A stretch of 64,000 bases of DNA. Origin: Stenotrophomonas sp. 57. GTDB lineage: Bacteria; Pseudomonadota; Gammaproteobacteria; Xanthomonadales; Xanthomonadaceae. Below, piece by piece: positions 24,980 to 34,199 of this stretch. Made by a program: the position numbers and the translations under genes. The notes below the pieces were generated by a model. The model was not told the origin of the DNA and did no database searches. It saw only the letters and a list, made by a program, of their open reading frames with translations. Position 1 is the stretch's first letter; the number at the start of each line of letters is the position of its first letter. Location: positions 2,230,001 through 2,294,000 of the forward strand of contig NZ_CP127407.1 of assembly GCF_030291075.1 (NCBI RefSeq), written 5' to 3'.

Positions 24980-25426
24980 CTATTCGTCTTTGCCGGGCTC
25001 GGCACTGCCACCACGTGACGCGCCGCCGCCACAGGGAAATGCGGTCCGCAGCCCTTCGGCAACCAGTGAAGACGCATCCTGCTGCAATCGCTCGCGGGGC
25101 AACTGCCGGAGATGGGAAGACACGTGGTCGACCAGCTCATGCGGAAGCATCCTGCCTTGGCCACACCACTGGCCGTGGCTGGCATCGGCAACGCCTTGGA
25201 TATAGGCGCTGGCGCGAGCGCTGGACAGGGTCCGGCACTGCTCGCCGTCGCAGAACCCATCAGCGCCTTTGCCCTGCAGCAGGGTGATGAGTTCGGCGCC
25301 ACTGACAAGCCAGGTGCGTGCCGGTTGCGTTGTTCCAGCGAGGGCGGATCCCGCCAGGGCGCAGAGGCCAAGTGCGAGGAGCCGACGCAGGAGGCGACGC
25401 GCGTGGAGTTCGTGGTGTCCTTTCAT
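24980..25426 (-). CDS. Rap1a/Tai family immunity-like protein
   Basis: A 148-residue exported protein: basic start with LLRRLLALGLCALAGSALAG signal, then a compact helical domain with FCDGEQCRTLSSARASAYIQG and VADASHGQWC, the pattern of the Rap1a/Tai family. Members of that family include periplasmic immunity proteins against type VI amidase effectors of the Tae4 class, although many are orphans of unknown role. The ATG at 25426 has AAGGA 7 bases upstream. No effector gene lies beside it, so it may be an orphan immunity gene or a family member with another task. Confidence 0.6.
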   Translation of the reverse strand: MKGHHELHARRLLRRLLALGLCALAGSALAGTTQPARTWLVSGAELITLLQGKGADGFCDGEQCRTLSSARASAYIQGVADASHGQWCGQGRMLPHELVDHVSSHLRQLPRERLQQDASSLVAEGLRTAFPCGGGASRGGSAEPGKDE

Positions 25427-25472
25427 GTCGGGGTCCTTGGCGGTCATGCCTGTGGGATACACACAGCGTGGG

Positions 25473-26102
25473 TCAACGTTGATCGAGCTGGTTGCGCGGA
25501 TGAAACTCCGGGTCGTCCTGGTCTTCCAGCATGGCCTCCACCAGTGTTTCGAAGGACGCGGCGGCGGCATCCAGGTCCGTGGAAGACAGAAAGCTCGATT
25601 CCCCCTGGCCGACCAGCGCAATCGCGGCAACGGTCTCCCGCTCACCGTCCTCGGCCCAGAGATAGTCGTGGATCAGCGCCAAACCCTGGTCGCCTGCCTT
25701 CAGGAAGTCGGCGGCGCTTCGTGCCACCGCAAGAAATGCGATGAGATCGTAGAGGCTTTCCGAATAGGTCAGCGATCCTGCAACAAAGTGCGTGCTGCTG
25801 CGGTCATAGGCGGCAACCCGGATGTTCTCAGCCTGTGCAGAGGCCAGGAAGGCGTCCAATGCGGCGCGATTGTCGGGGTAGCGGGCCAGCAGCGCCTGGC
25901 AGTCCGCAAGCAGGCGATCCAACGCCTCGTCGCTTGAAGAGGCCAGGCATTCACCGCCGCCCAGGTGCCACTGCCCGGCGATGTGTCGCCAGTCGGACCA
26001 TCGGGATACTGCGGGCACGGGCGCCGCCAGCCACCTGGAGAGATCTTCGGGGCACAACTGCAGGCGGAGCAGCGCTGAATAAGGCTCTGACAAGGCGATC
26101 AT
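25473..26102 (-). CDS. Hypothetical protein
   Basis: About 209 residues if translation begins at the ATG at 26102 (MIALSEPYSALL); the frame is open to 26234 but the extra part overlaps fruR. The protein is mainly helical, acidic, with DEALDRLLADCQALLARYPD and YSESLYDLIAFLAVARSAADF. There is no signal or membrane helix. No family recognised. It lies downstream of fruR on the same strand. Confidence 0.5.
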   Translation of the reverse strand: MIALSEPYSALLRLQLCPEDLSRWLAAPVPAVSRWSDWRHIAGQWHLGGGECLASSSDEALDRLLADCQALLARYPDNRAALDAFLASAQAENIRVAAYDRSSTHFVAGSLTYSESLYDLIAFLAVARSAADFLKAGDQGLALIHDYLWAEDGERETVAAIALVGQGESSFLSSTDLDAAAASFETLVEAMLEDQDDPEFHPRNQLDQR

Positions 26103-26200
26103 CCATGGTGTCTGCGTGTACAGATGGCTTGTAACAGACGACGGTCGGCTCGCCAACACCCGCACGGCGCTCTGAGGGGTGGCCGCAACGGGGCGTCGAG

Positions 26201-27184
26201 CTATCGCGCAGCCGTCGACCCTCTGGCCACGCACCGACCCGTCATCACCAGTCGGCGCACAGGCAGCGCTGGCGTGCGCAGGCGTTCAAGCAGCATCGAC
26301 ATCGCGGCCCGCCCCATCTCCTCAACAGGTTGCTCGATCACTGTGATGCCCGGCTCGACCAGCTCGGTCCAGCGCTCGTTGTCGAAGCCGGCCAGCGCCA
26401 ACGCCTCGGGAATCGCCAGCCCAGCGCTGCGGGCGGCTTTCAACGCACCCATCAGCAGCAGGCTGTTGCTGGTGACCAGGGCCTCGGGGCGCGATGGCCC
26501 AGCGAGCCACTGCTCGACTGTCGCGATGGCAGCTTCGGCCGTGGGTTCAACCTCCCGGTAGTCAGGCTCCAATCCATGGATGCGCATCGCAGCCAGATAA
26601 CCGTCACGACGCTCGGCCGCCGTGGTACTGGTGCTGCCGAACACTCCGCCGATACGGCGATAGCCGCGTTCGACCAGATGTTCGACCAGGCCTGCCATCG
26701 CCGCCGGATTGTCGAGTACCACGCTGTCGATCGACCCGCCGGGCGCAGCGCGGTCCACCAGCACGGTCGGATAGTCCAGCGTGAGCCGCTCGAGCCGGCC
26801 CACCGTGGTCCGGGTAGGCGCGAAGATCAAGCCACTGATGCGCTCTTCGTGCATCAGTTGCAGATACAGCGCCTCCCGCTCCGGGTCCTCGTCGGTGTTG
26901 CAGAGAGTCACGCGCAATCCTTCGCGATAGGCCACCTCCTCCACCGCGCGGATCAGCGCGGTGAAGAACGGGTTGCGGATGTCCGCGACGATCAGGCCGA
27001 TGATGCCGGTGTGCCGCGAGCGCAGCCGCCGGGCCTGCAGGTTGGGGCGATAGCCGGTCTGGCGGATCGCCAGCTCGACCCTGCCGCGGACGTCCTCGCT
27101 GACTGGGCCGCCCCCGAGCACCCGTGACACCGTGGATTTGGATACCCCCGCCACGCGTGCGACGTCGTTGATGCTGATGCTCAT
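26201..27184 (-). CDS. fruR: LacI-family repressor of the fructose operon
   Basis: A 327-residue LacI/GalR regulator: helix-turn-helix at INDVARVAGVSKSTVSRVLG (residues 5-24), hinge near NLQARRLRS, then a periplasmic-binding-like core (IIGLIVADIRNPFFTALI, LVDRAAPGG, ALAGFDNERWTELV). Gene position, divergent from fruBKA, identifies it as FruR of the Xanthomonad type. An imperfect palindrome (GGAAACGTTCCC) lies immediately before its start codon and a perfect one before fruB, consistent with control of both genes; fructose 1-phosphate is the expected inducer by analogy. Confidence 0.85.
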   Translation of the reverse strand: MSISINDVARVAGVSKSTVSRVLGGGPVSEDVRGRVELAIRQTGYRPNLQARRLRSRHTGIIGLIVADIRNPFFTALIRAVEEVAYREGLRVTLCNTDEDPEREALYLQLMHEERISGLIFAPTRTTVGRLERLTLDYPTVLVDRAAPGGSIDSVVLDNPAAMAGLVEHLVERGYRRIGGVFGSTSTTAAERRDGYLAAMRIHGLEPDYREVEPTAEAAIATVEQWLAGPSRPEALVTSNSLLLMGALKAARSAGLAIPEALALAGFDNERWTELVEPGITVIEQPVEEMGRAAMSMLLERLRTPALPVRRLVMTGRCVARGSTAAR

Positions 27185-27185
27185 T

Positions 27186-27197
27186 GGAAACGTTCCC
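27186..27197. promoter_or_regulatory. FruR operator (proximal to fruR)
   Basis: GGAAACGTTCCC, symmetric around the central CG except one pair, directly abutting the fruR start. A half-site GGAAACG follows at 27198. LacI-family sites typically have a central CG. Confidence 0.65.
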
Positions 27198-27293
27198 GGA
27201 AACGTGGGTTTTTCATGGCGCTATGGCCGTTCAGGACAATGCTAACGCCAAAGGACTATTGGCTTTTTGTGCAGTGCACATTGAAATACCGAC

Positions 27294-27307
27294 TGGGAAC
27301 GTTCCCA
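27294..27307. promoter_or_regulatory. FruR operator (proximal to fruB)
   Basis: TGGGAACGTTCCCA, a perfect 14-base palindrome with central CG, 33 bases before the fruB TTG start. It lies inside a longer open frame, so it argues that fruB starts downstream of it. Confidence 0.75.
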
Positions 27308-27340
27308 ATACATCCCAGCCACCCCTTTACGGAGCCCGCC

Positions 27341-29851
27341 TTGTCGCCCCCGACCTCCCCCTCCCCCGTCAGCCGGGAGCTGATCCGCCTCGACGCCCGG
27401 GCCCAGGACAAGACCGACGCGATCGCCCAGGTGGCCCAGATGCTGGTCGCAGCCGGCTGCGTGGCGCCGGGCTACGAGGCCAGCATGGGACGCCGCGAAG
27501 CGCTGGCGAACACCTTCCTCGGCCATGGCGTGGCGATTCCGCATGGGCTCGGCGAGGACCGCCATCTGGTACGCCACGACGGCATTGCGGTGCTGCAGTT
27601 GCCGGAAGGCGTGGAATGGAACCCGGGCCAGGTCACCCGCCTTGTGGTTGGCATTGCTGCCCAGTCCGATACCCACATCACCCTGCTGCGCAGGCTGACC
27701 CGTCTGATCCAGGACGAGGCCGCGCTGCAGCGGTTGTTCACCACCCCCGATGCAAGCGAAATCGTCAATGCGCTGGCCAGTGATGTCGCAGTGTCTGCCA
27801 CTCACGTGCCGGTGGCGGACCTGGCCGAGCGTTTCGACTGGACCATTGCTTACCCCAGCGGACTGCACGCGCGTCCGGCCACGCGCTGGGCCGAGACGGC
27901 GCGGGGTTTCACGGCCCGCGCCCAGGTGCGCGCGGGCGATCAGGCAGCCGATGCCAAGAGCCTGGTAGCACTGCTGCAGCTCGGGCTTCGCGAGGGCGAT
28001 GTCGTGAGTGTTTCTGCCGAAGGCGCCGACGCCCCTGCACTGCTGGCCGCACTGCGCAAGGCCATGGACGGGCTGGTGGCGCAGGAAAAGGCCGATGCGG
28101 AGCGTGCAGCACAGCGAAAAGCGGCGCCGGTCGCGGGCTGGAATCCGCCCGAAGCGCAGGCGGCGATCGTCGGCATCGGCGCCAGCCCCGGGCTGGCCAT
28201 CGGCCCGGTGCATGTACTGGCCAGCGCGCAGGCCGACGTTGCCGATCGCCCTGCCCCGCTTGGCGAGGGCGGCGCACGCCTGCAGGATGCGCTCAGCCGC
28301 ACGCGCCAGCAGCTGGCCGCGCTGCAGGACGACACCCAGCGCCGCCTTGGCGCCTCGGATGCGGCGATCTTCAAGGCGCAGGCTGCGCTGCTTGACGACA
28401 CCGACCTGATTACCCGTGCCTGCCAGCTGATGGTTGAGGGCCATGGCGTCGCATGGTCCTGGCACCAGGCCATCGAGCAGATCGCCTCCGGGCTGGCGGC
28501 GCTGGGCAATCCCGTGCTGGCCGGGCGCGCTGCCGACCTGCGCGATGTGGGTCGGCGCGTACTGGCGCAGCTTGACCCCTCTGCGGCCGGTGGCGGCCTG
28601 GCCGATCTGCCGGCGCAGCCGTGCATCCTGCTTGCCGCCGACCTGTCGCCCTCGGATACCGCCAATCTCGACACCCGCCGCGTGCTTGGCCTCGCCACGG
28701 CACAGGGCGGCCCCACGTCGCACACCGCAATCCTCTCGCGCACGCTCGGCCTGCCGGCGCTGGTTGCCGGTGGCCCCGAACTGCTGGCGATCCAGGCCGG
28801 CCGCGAGGCGATCATCGACGGCAGCAGCGGGCGGCTCTACCTGTCCCCCTCCGCCGCGGATCTTGCTTCGGCACGCGCCTGGATCACCGAGCAGCAGCAG
28901 ATCCGCGCGCGCGAAGCCGCACACCGTGCACAGCCGGCGCAGACCACAGATGGCCATCGCATCGACATCGGCGCCAACGTGAACCTGCCGGAGCAGGTGC
29001 CATTGGCGCTGGAACAGGGCGCGGAAGGCGTCGGCCTGATGCGCACCGAATTCCTGTTCCTCGAACGTGGCAGCACGCCCAGCGAGGAAGAGCAGTACGC
29101 AACCTACATGGCGATGGCCAAAGCGCTGGACGGCCGCCCGTTGATCGTGCGCGCGCTCGATATCGGTGGCGACAAGCAGGTCGCCCACCTGGAGCTGCCG
29201 CATGAGGAAAACCCGTTCCTCGGCGTGCGCGGCGCGCGCCTGCTGCTGCGCCGCCCGGATCTTCTGGAGCCGCAACTGCGTGCGCTTTATCGCGCAGCCA
29301 AGGACGGCGCACGCCTGTCCATCATGTTTCCGATGATCACCTCGGTGCCCGAGCTGGTCGCTCTGCGCGCCATCTGCGAGCGCCTGCGCACTGAACTCGA
29401 GGCACCCGACGTGCCGATCGGCATCATGATCGAAGTACCGGCCGCCGCAGCCCAGAGCGACGTGCTGGCACGTCACGCTGACTTCTTCTCGATCGGTACC
29501 AACGACCTGACACAGTACGTGCTGGCCATCGACCGCCAGAACCCAGAGCTGGCCGCGGAAGCCGACAGCCTGCATCCGGCCGTGCTGCGCGCGATCCGCG
29601 CCACGGTGGACGGTGCACGCACGCAGGGGCGCTGGGTGGGTGTCTGCGGCGGCCTGGCCGGCGATCCGTTTGGTGCGATGCTGCTGGCGGGGTTGGGCGT
29701 GGACGAGCTGTCGATGACCCCGAACGACATCCCGTCGGTGAAGGCACGCCTGCGCAGCGCCGCACTGTCCGATCTGCAGGCGCTGGCCAACGCCGCGCTG
29801 GACTGCGAAACCGCCGAGCAGGTGCGCGCCCTTGATGGAGCGCGCGCATGA
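27341..29851 (+). CDS. fruB: Fructose PTS multiphosphoryl transfer protein (EIIA-HPr-EI)
   Basis: An 836-residue fusion. EIIA-Fru domain with active His68 (GVAIPHG), HPr domain with His176 (GLHARPA), and enzyme I with His461 in GGPTSHTAI. Enzyme I also carries the PEP-binding LMRTEFLFLER and the GTNDLTQYVLAIDR active-site region. It takes phosphate from PEP and passes it to FruA. The TTG at 27341 (GGAG 7 bases upstream) is chosen because an upstream ATG at 27215 would place the palindromic operator inside the coding sequence. The stop overlaps fruK as ATGA. The fusion makes the fructose PTS independent of general HPr and EI, which many Xanthomonads otherwise lack for sugar use. Confidence 0.95.
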   Translation: MSPPTSPSPVSRELIRLDARAQDKTDAIAQVAQMLVAAGCVAPGYEASMGRREALANTFLGHGVAIPHGLGEDRHLVRHDGIAVLQLPEGVEWNPGQVTRLVVGIAAQSDTHITLLRRLTRLIQDEAALQRLFTTPDASEIVNALASDVAVSATHVPVADLAERFDWTIAYPSGLHARPATRWAETARGFTARAQVRAGDQAADAKSLVALLQLGLREGDVVSVSAEGADAPALLAALRKAMDGLVAQEKADAERAAQRKAAPVAGWNPPEAQAAIVGIGASPGLAIGPVHVLASAQADVADRPAPLGEGGARLQDALSRTRQQLAALQDDTQRRLGASDAAIFKAQAALLDDTDLITRACQLMVEGHGVAWSWHQAIEQIASGLAALGNPVLAGRAADLRDVGRRVLAQLDPSAAGGGLADLPAQPCILLAADLSPSDTANLDTRRVLGLATAQGGPTSHTAILSRTLGLPALVAGGPELLAIQAGREAIIDGSSGRLYLSPSAADLASARAWITEQQQIRAREAAHRAQPAQTTDGHRIDIGANVNLPEQVPLALEQGAEGVGLMRTEFLFLERGSTPSEEEQYATYMAMAKALDGRPLIVRALDIGGDKQVAHLELPHEENPFLGVRGARLLLRRPDLLEPQLRALYRAAKDGARLSIMFPMITSVPELVALRAICERLRTELEAPDVPIGIMIEVPAAAAQSDVLARHADFFSIGTNDLTQYVLAIDRQNPELAAEADSLHPAVLRAIRATVDGARTQGRWVGVCGGLAGDPFGAMLLAGLGVDELSMTPNDIPSVKARLRSAALSDLQALANAALDCETAEQVRALDGARA

Positions 29852-30804
29852 CATCCCGCGCCATCACTGTCACCCTGAACCCGGCGATCGACCAGACCGT
29901 GCGGCTGGCCAGCCTGCGGCCGGGCCATGTGCACCGCGCGCGCAGCAGCCGCGACGATGCGGGTGGCAAGGGCATCAACGTGGCCGCCTGCCTGGCCGAC
30001 TGGGGCGTGCCGACCACCGCACTCGGTGTGCTCGGTAGCGGCAACGACGGTGTGTTCGGTACGTTGTTCTCGGCACGCGGCATTGTGGATGGCTGCCTGC
30101 GTGTTCCAGGCAGCACCCGCACCAACATCAAGCTGGTTGACGAGGACACCGGCGAAACCACCGACATCAACCTGCCCGGCCTGGCACTCGACGGCGCCGA
30201 TCTGGACGCCGTGTCGCGCCGGCTCGGTGCCCTGCTGCTGCCGGGCCTGCCTGTGGTGCTGTCCGGGAGCCTGCCGTCCGGACTGCCGGCCGATGCATGG
30301 GCGCGACTGCAGGCGCAGGCCGGCGCCGCCGGTGCGCGCGTGCTGCTGGACACCAGTGGCGATGCGCTTGCCGCTGCCTTGGGCGACACCGCGCGTGCAC
30401 TGCCCTGCGCGGTCAAGCCCAACCGCCAAGAGCTGGAGGCCTGGACCGGTACGCAGCTGCCGGATCGCAGCGCTCTGCGCGTTGCTGGCCAGGCCCTGGT
30501 CGAACGCGGGGTTGCGCTCGTAGCGATCTCGATGGGCACCGATGGCGCGCTGTTCATTGATCGCAGCGGCGCCTTGGTTGCACGACCGCCGCGACTGGCC
30601 CAGGGCAGCACGGTCGGTGCGGGCGACGCCATGGTCGCCGGCATCGCAGCTGCGATGCTGGAGGCCTCCCTCGATCTGGCCGGTTGCGCGCGGCTGGCGA
30701 CCGCGTTCTCGATGAGCCGGCTGCAAAGCGGTGATGCACGACGGCTGGACCCGGCGCAGGTACGCGCATGGGCCGGCGATGTACTGATCGAGCGGTTGGA
30801 TTGA
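29848..30804 (+). CDS. fruK: 1-phosphofructokinase
   Basis: A 318-residue PfkB-family kinase. N-terminal signature GGKGINVAACLADWG (about residues 36-50), C-terminal catalytic signature TVGAGDAMVAGIAAA with the base Asp, and the substrate-loop NLPGL. It phosphorylates fructose 1-phosphate to fructose 1,6-bisphosphate in the cytoplasm. The start codon overlaps the fruB stop (ATGA), so translation is coupled. It is the middle gene of fruBKA. Confidence 0.95.
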   Translation: MTSRAITVTLNPAIDQTVRLASLRPGHVHRARSSRDDAGGKGINVAACLADWGVPTTALGVLGSGNDGVFGTLFSARGIVDGCLRVPGSTRTNIKLVDEDTGETTDINLPGLALDGADLDAVSRRLGALLLPGLPVVLSGSLPSGLPADAWARLQAQAGAAGARVLLDTSGDALAAALGDTARALPCAVKPNRQELEAWTGTQLPDRSALRVAGQALVERGVALVAISMGTDGALFIDRSGALVARPPRLAQGSTVGAGDAMVAGIAAAMLEASLDLAGCARLATAFSMSRLQSGDARRLDPAQVRAWAGDVLIERLD

Positions 30805-30891
30805 CCCCGTCTGCCGGAGGCACGGCGGCTAGCTTCACGCCGACCGCAGCGCCTTCGGCAAGGACGAACCCGAAGAATTCCAGGAGTTCCC

Positions 30892-32595
30892 ATGCACGCT
30901 TTCACCGTAGTCATCGCCGCTGGCGAGCGCAGCATCGAGGCGGTTCTTGCCGCCGAAGCGCTGCGCCGCGCCGCCCGCCAGCGCGGGCTCGAGCTGATGA
31001 TCGAGATCCGCAGCGACCAGGGCGTGACCGGCGCACTGCCTGCATCGAACGTCGCCGCCGCGACGCACCTGCTGCTGGTGGGTGATGGTGAGGCGGACAT
31101 CGCGCGCTTCGCCAATGCTGAGATCGCGCATGCCAGCTTGGGCGAGGTACTGGACGACCCGATTGCGGCGCTCGCACCGCTCGCAGCCGCACTGTCGAGC
31201 GACGCCGGTACGAATGCCGGCAAGCGCATCGTCGCCGTTACCTCCTGCCCCACCGGCATTGCTCACACCTTCATGGCGGCGGAGGGGCTGCAACAGGCCG
31301 CCAAGGCGCTGGGCCATGCAATCCGGGTCGAAACCCAGGGCTCGGTCGGCGCGCAGGACGCTTTGAGCGACGAGGAAATCGCCGCTGCTGACCTCGTCCT
31401 GATCGCCGCAGACCGCGAAGTGGACGTCTCGCGCTTCGCTGGCAAACGCCTGTTCAAGAGCGGCACCAAACCGGCGATCAACGATGGGCAGAACCTGATC
31501 CGCAAGGCGCTGGCCGAGGCAGGCGTGCAGGCAGGTACGGCGACTACGGGCCGCTCGACCGAAAAGACCAAGGCCTCCGGGCCCTACAAGCACCTGATGA
31601 CCGGCGTGTCGTTCATGCTGCCGTTCGTCACTGCCGGCGGCCTGCTGATCGCACTGGCATTCGCGCTCGGCGGCATCTATGCCTTCGACGATGCCCACAA
31701 GGGCACGCTGGCCTGGTCGCTGTTCCAGATCGGCGCCAAGTCCGGCTTCATGTTGATGGTGCCCGCGCTGGCGGGGTACATCGCTTACTCCATCGCCGAC
31801 CGCCCCGGCATTGCGCCCGGCATGATCGGCGGACTGGTGGCAGTGAACATGGATGCGGGCTTCATCGGCGGCATCCTGGCTGGTTTCATCGCCGGTTATG
31901 GCGTGCACTGGATCAACCGTGCGCTGCGCCTGCCGCGCAGCCTGGAAGGCCTCAAGCCGGTGCTGATCCTGCCGGTCCTCGGCACGCTGCTGGTCGGCCT
32001 GTTGATGATGTACGTGATCGGCACGCCGGTCGCCGGGCTGCTGGCCTGGCTGACCGACTGGCTGCGCGGTATGCAGGGCGGCAGCGCGATCCTGCTTGGC
32101 CTCCTGCTGGGCGGAATGATGGCGGTGGACATGGGCGGGCCGGTCAACAAGGCGTCCTACGCGTTCTCTACTGCATTGATTTCCAGCCAGGTCTACACGC
32201 CGATGGCGGCGACGATGATCGGCGGCATGACGCCGCCGCTGGGCATCGCACTGGCGACATGGCTGTTCAGCAACCGCTTCACCGCCGAGGAGCGCGGCAC
32301 GGCCGGTGCCGCCGGCGTGCTTGGCCTCAGTTTCGTGACCGAAGGCGCGATCCCCTACGCGGCGCGTGATCCGCTGCGCACCATTCCGGCGCTGATTCTT
32401 GGTTCTGCCGTGGCAGGTGCAATCTCGATGGCCGCTGGCGTCGAGCTGAAGGTGCCGCACGGTGGCGTGTTCGTGCTGCCGATCCCGAACGCAGTCACTC
32501 ACCTCGGCATCTACCTGCTGGCACTGCTGGCCGGCGTGGCCGTTACTGCAGTCGCGTTGCGCATCCTCAAGAAGCCGGTCACCACGCCGGCCTGA
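30892..32595 (+). CDS. fruA: Fructose-specific PTS EIIBC permease
   Basis: A 567-residue permease: a degenerate EIIB' domain (residues 1-105), an active EIIB with Cys119 in [12 protein letters not shown], and an EIIC of about ten membrane helices from about residue 235 on ([38 protein letters not shown]). It imports fructose across the inner membrane and phosphorylates it to fructose 1-phosphate using phosphate from FruB. An 87-base gap separates it from fruK. It is the last PTS gene; the porin gene follows. Confidence 0.95.
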   Translation: MHAFTVVIAAGERSIEAVLAAEALRRAARQRGLELMIEIRSDQGVTGALPASNVAAATHLLLVGDGEADIARFANAEIAHASLGEVLDDPIAALAPLAAALSSDAGTNAGKRIVAVTSCPTGIAHTFMAAEGLQQAAKALGHAIRVETQGSVGAQDALSDEEIAAADLVLIAADREVDVSRFAGKRLFKSGTKPAINDGQNLIRKALAEAGVQAGTATTGRSTEKTKASGPYKHLMTGVSFMLPFVTAGGLLIALAFALGGIYAFDDAHKGTLAWSLFQIGAKSGFMLMVPALAGYIAYSIADRPGIAPGMIGGLVAVNMDAGFIGGILAGFIAGYGVHWINRALRLPRSLEGLKPVLILPVLGTLLVGLLMMYVIGTPVAGLLAWLTDWLRGMQGGSAILLGLLLGGMMAVDMGGPVNKASYAFSTALISSQVYTPMAATMIGGMTPPLGIALATWLFSNRFTAEERGTAGAAGVLGLSFVTEGAIPYAARDPLRTIPALILGSAVAGAISMAAGVELKVPHGGVFVLPIPNAVTHLGIYLLALLAGVAVTAVALRILKKPVTTPA

Positions 32596-32678
32596 TCCAC
32601 CGCATCGCCAAGCCCCTTCCACCTCCCCTGCGCATGCAGGGGCGCAGCGACCTACGCCCTGCACAAGGACCCTCGCCC

Positions 32679-33932
32679 ATGACCCGCTCTTCCCGACACA
32701 TGTTGCCGATGGCGATCGCGCTTGCCCTGCCATCCCTGGCCGCCACCGCAGACGCGAGCGACGTCTTCACTCCCAGGCTCGCCTACACCGGCGAGGCGGC
32801 CGCCACGCTCGACGGCGGCAAGCGCAGCGGCACGGCCTATGCCGGCCAGCTGATGTTCGGCGCCGATGTCGACCTGGACGCTGCACTTGGCTGGCGTGGT
32901 GCGACGATCAAGGCCTACGGCATCAATCGCCACGGCACCAATCTCGCCAACAGCAGCACGGGCAACAGCACCTCGGTGCAGGAGATCTACGGTGGCCAGG
33001 GAATGCGCCTGGCCAACCTGACGCTCGAGCAGAAACTGCTCAACGACCGACTGGTGCTGGAAGCAGGGCGAAGCGTCGCCAACATCCATCATCTCGGTTC
33101 GGAGTTGTGCCAGTACTTCCAGGGCAACTCGGCCTGCGGCAACCCGACCTATGTCTTCCGCACCAGCAGCTTCACATGGTGGCCGGTATCGAGCTGGATG
33201 GCTGATGCCACGGCATGGGTGACGCCGGATGTCTACGTACGCGTGGGCGCGTACCAGGTCGACCCGAGCCAGGCCGAAGATGGCCAGCACGGCCTGAAAT
33301 GGAGCACGAACCAGGCCACCGGCTGGGTCGTGCCCTACACGATCGGCTGGCGCAGCCCCGCGTCGGCGCGCTTGAAGGCCCGCTACGAACTGGGTGGCTG
33401 GCAGGACAATTCGAACTACCACGACCCGCTGCGCGATGCCAACGGCATGCCGGCGCTGCTCAGTGGCCAGGAGTACGCGAAACGTCACGGTCGCTCCGGG
33501 GCATTCGCCCGCTTCGAGCAGCAGCTCAGCAGCGATGGCAGCGGTCGTGGCCTGATCCTCTTCGGTGCCGCACTCAAGGGCACCTCCGGCCAGTTGATCG
33601 AGGATCACTTCCTGCAGGCCGGCCTGGTGCAGAAAGGCACGTTCGTCAGCCGACCGCAGGACAGCATCGCCTTCGTCGTGACCCAGCAGAAGTACAGTCG
33701 CATCGCGCTGGAGAACCTGCGCCTCGCCCGTGCCGCGGCGGGCGGCAGCGGTACCCCGCACGGGAGCCAGGTGATGATGGAACTGAGCTATGGCATCCAG
33801 GTCACCCCGCAGCTTCGGGTCGCACCGAACCTGCACTACATCGTGCATCCGGACCAGCTCAACGAACCCGCACGCCAGCATGATCTGCCGAACGCGCTGA
33901 TTGCGGGCATGCGGGTCGATTGGAGCCTGTAG
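32679..33932 (+). CDS. oprB: OprB-family carbohydrate-selective porin
   Basis: A 417-residue outer-membrane protein with a signal peptide (HMLPMAIALALPSLAATADA). Beta-barrel sequence follows, with OprB features: LMFGADVDLDAALGWRGATI, a conserved Asn-His region around NIHHLGS, a CQYFQGNSAC disulfide candidate, and FTWWPVSSWMADATAW. The ATG at 32679 has AAGGA 9 bases upstream. It probably lets fructose or related sugars into the periplasm; the position after fruA in the same direction supports that. The C-terminus VDWSL is barrel-like. Confidence 0.85.
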   Translation: MTRSSRHMLPMAIALALPSLAATADASDVFTPRLAYTGEAAATLDGGKRSGTAYAGQLMFGADVDLDAALGWRGATIKAYGINRHGTNLANSSTGNSTSVQEIYGGQGMRLANLTLEQKLLNDRLVLEAGRSVANIHHLGSELCQYFQGNSACGNPTYVFRTSSFTWWPVSSWMADATAWVTPDVYVRVGAYQVDPSQAEDGQHGLKWSTNQATGWVVPYTIGWRSPASARLKARYELGGWQDNSNYHDPLRDANGMPALLSGQEYAKRHGRSGAFARFEQQLSSDGSGRGLILFGAALKGTSGQLIEDHFLQAGLVQKGTFVSRPQDSIAFVVTQQKYSRIALENLRLARAAAGGSGTPHGSQVMMELSYGIQVTPQLRVAPNLHYIVHPDQLNEPARQHDLPNALIAGMRVDWSL

Positions 33933-33974
33933 GAGAATCCGTTTTCGTCCGCCCGATTGCCACTCAGCCGCTCG

Positions 33975-34199
33975 TCAAGCCTCGAACTGGGCGTTCAGCC
34001 AGTCGTCGGCACCCTCCAGCTTCACGCCAATGCTGGCATTGAACGTCCCGTCCAGGCTCCAGGAGTCGCGCCTTCCCTGGGCGAGGCACGTCATGACTGC
34101 ATGTTGCGGGTGATCGACGCCCAAGGTGGCAAAGCAGGCATCAGCATCGCCGACGTCAACGGACGAGGATCCAGGTGCAGGCCCGGCCCCTTCTTTCAC
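33975..34199 (-). CDS. Doubtful small frame after the beta-lactamase-fold gene
   Basis: A 74-codon frame begins with a GTG overlapping the TGA of the upstream hydrolase gene (GTGA) and ends at 33975. The last part reads WSLDGTFNASIGVKLEGADD, which is protein-like and could be the tail of a lost gene. The position would allow coupled translation. I would not treat it as established. Confidence 0.25.
   Translation of the reverse strand: MKEGAGPAPGSSSVDVGDADACFATLGVDHPQHAVMTCLAQGRRDSWSLDGTFNASIGVKLEGADDWLNAQFEA

Noticed and set aside
27242..29854. 870-codon open frame antisense to fruB
   Set aside because: High-GC third-position bias creates long antisense frames; fruB has full family motifs and this frame has none.
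29424..31259. 611-codon minus frame across fruB end, fruK and fruA start
   Set aside because: Spans three recognised genes on the other strand; Ser/Arg/Ala-rich without motifs.
30835..32733. 632-codon frame antisense to fruA
   Set aside because: Gln/Arg/His-rich artefact opposite a membrane protein with clear EIIBC motifs.
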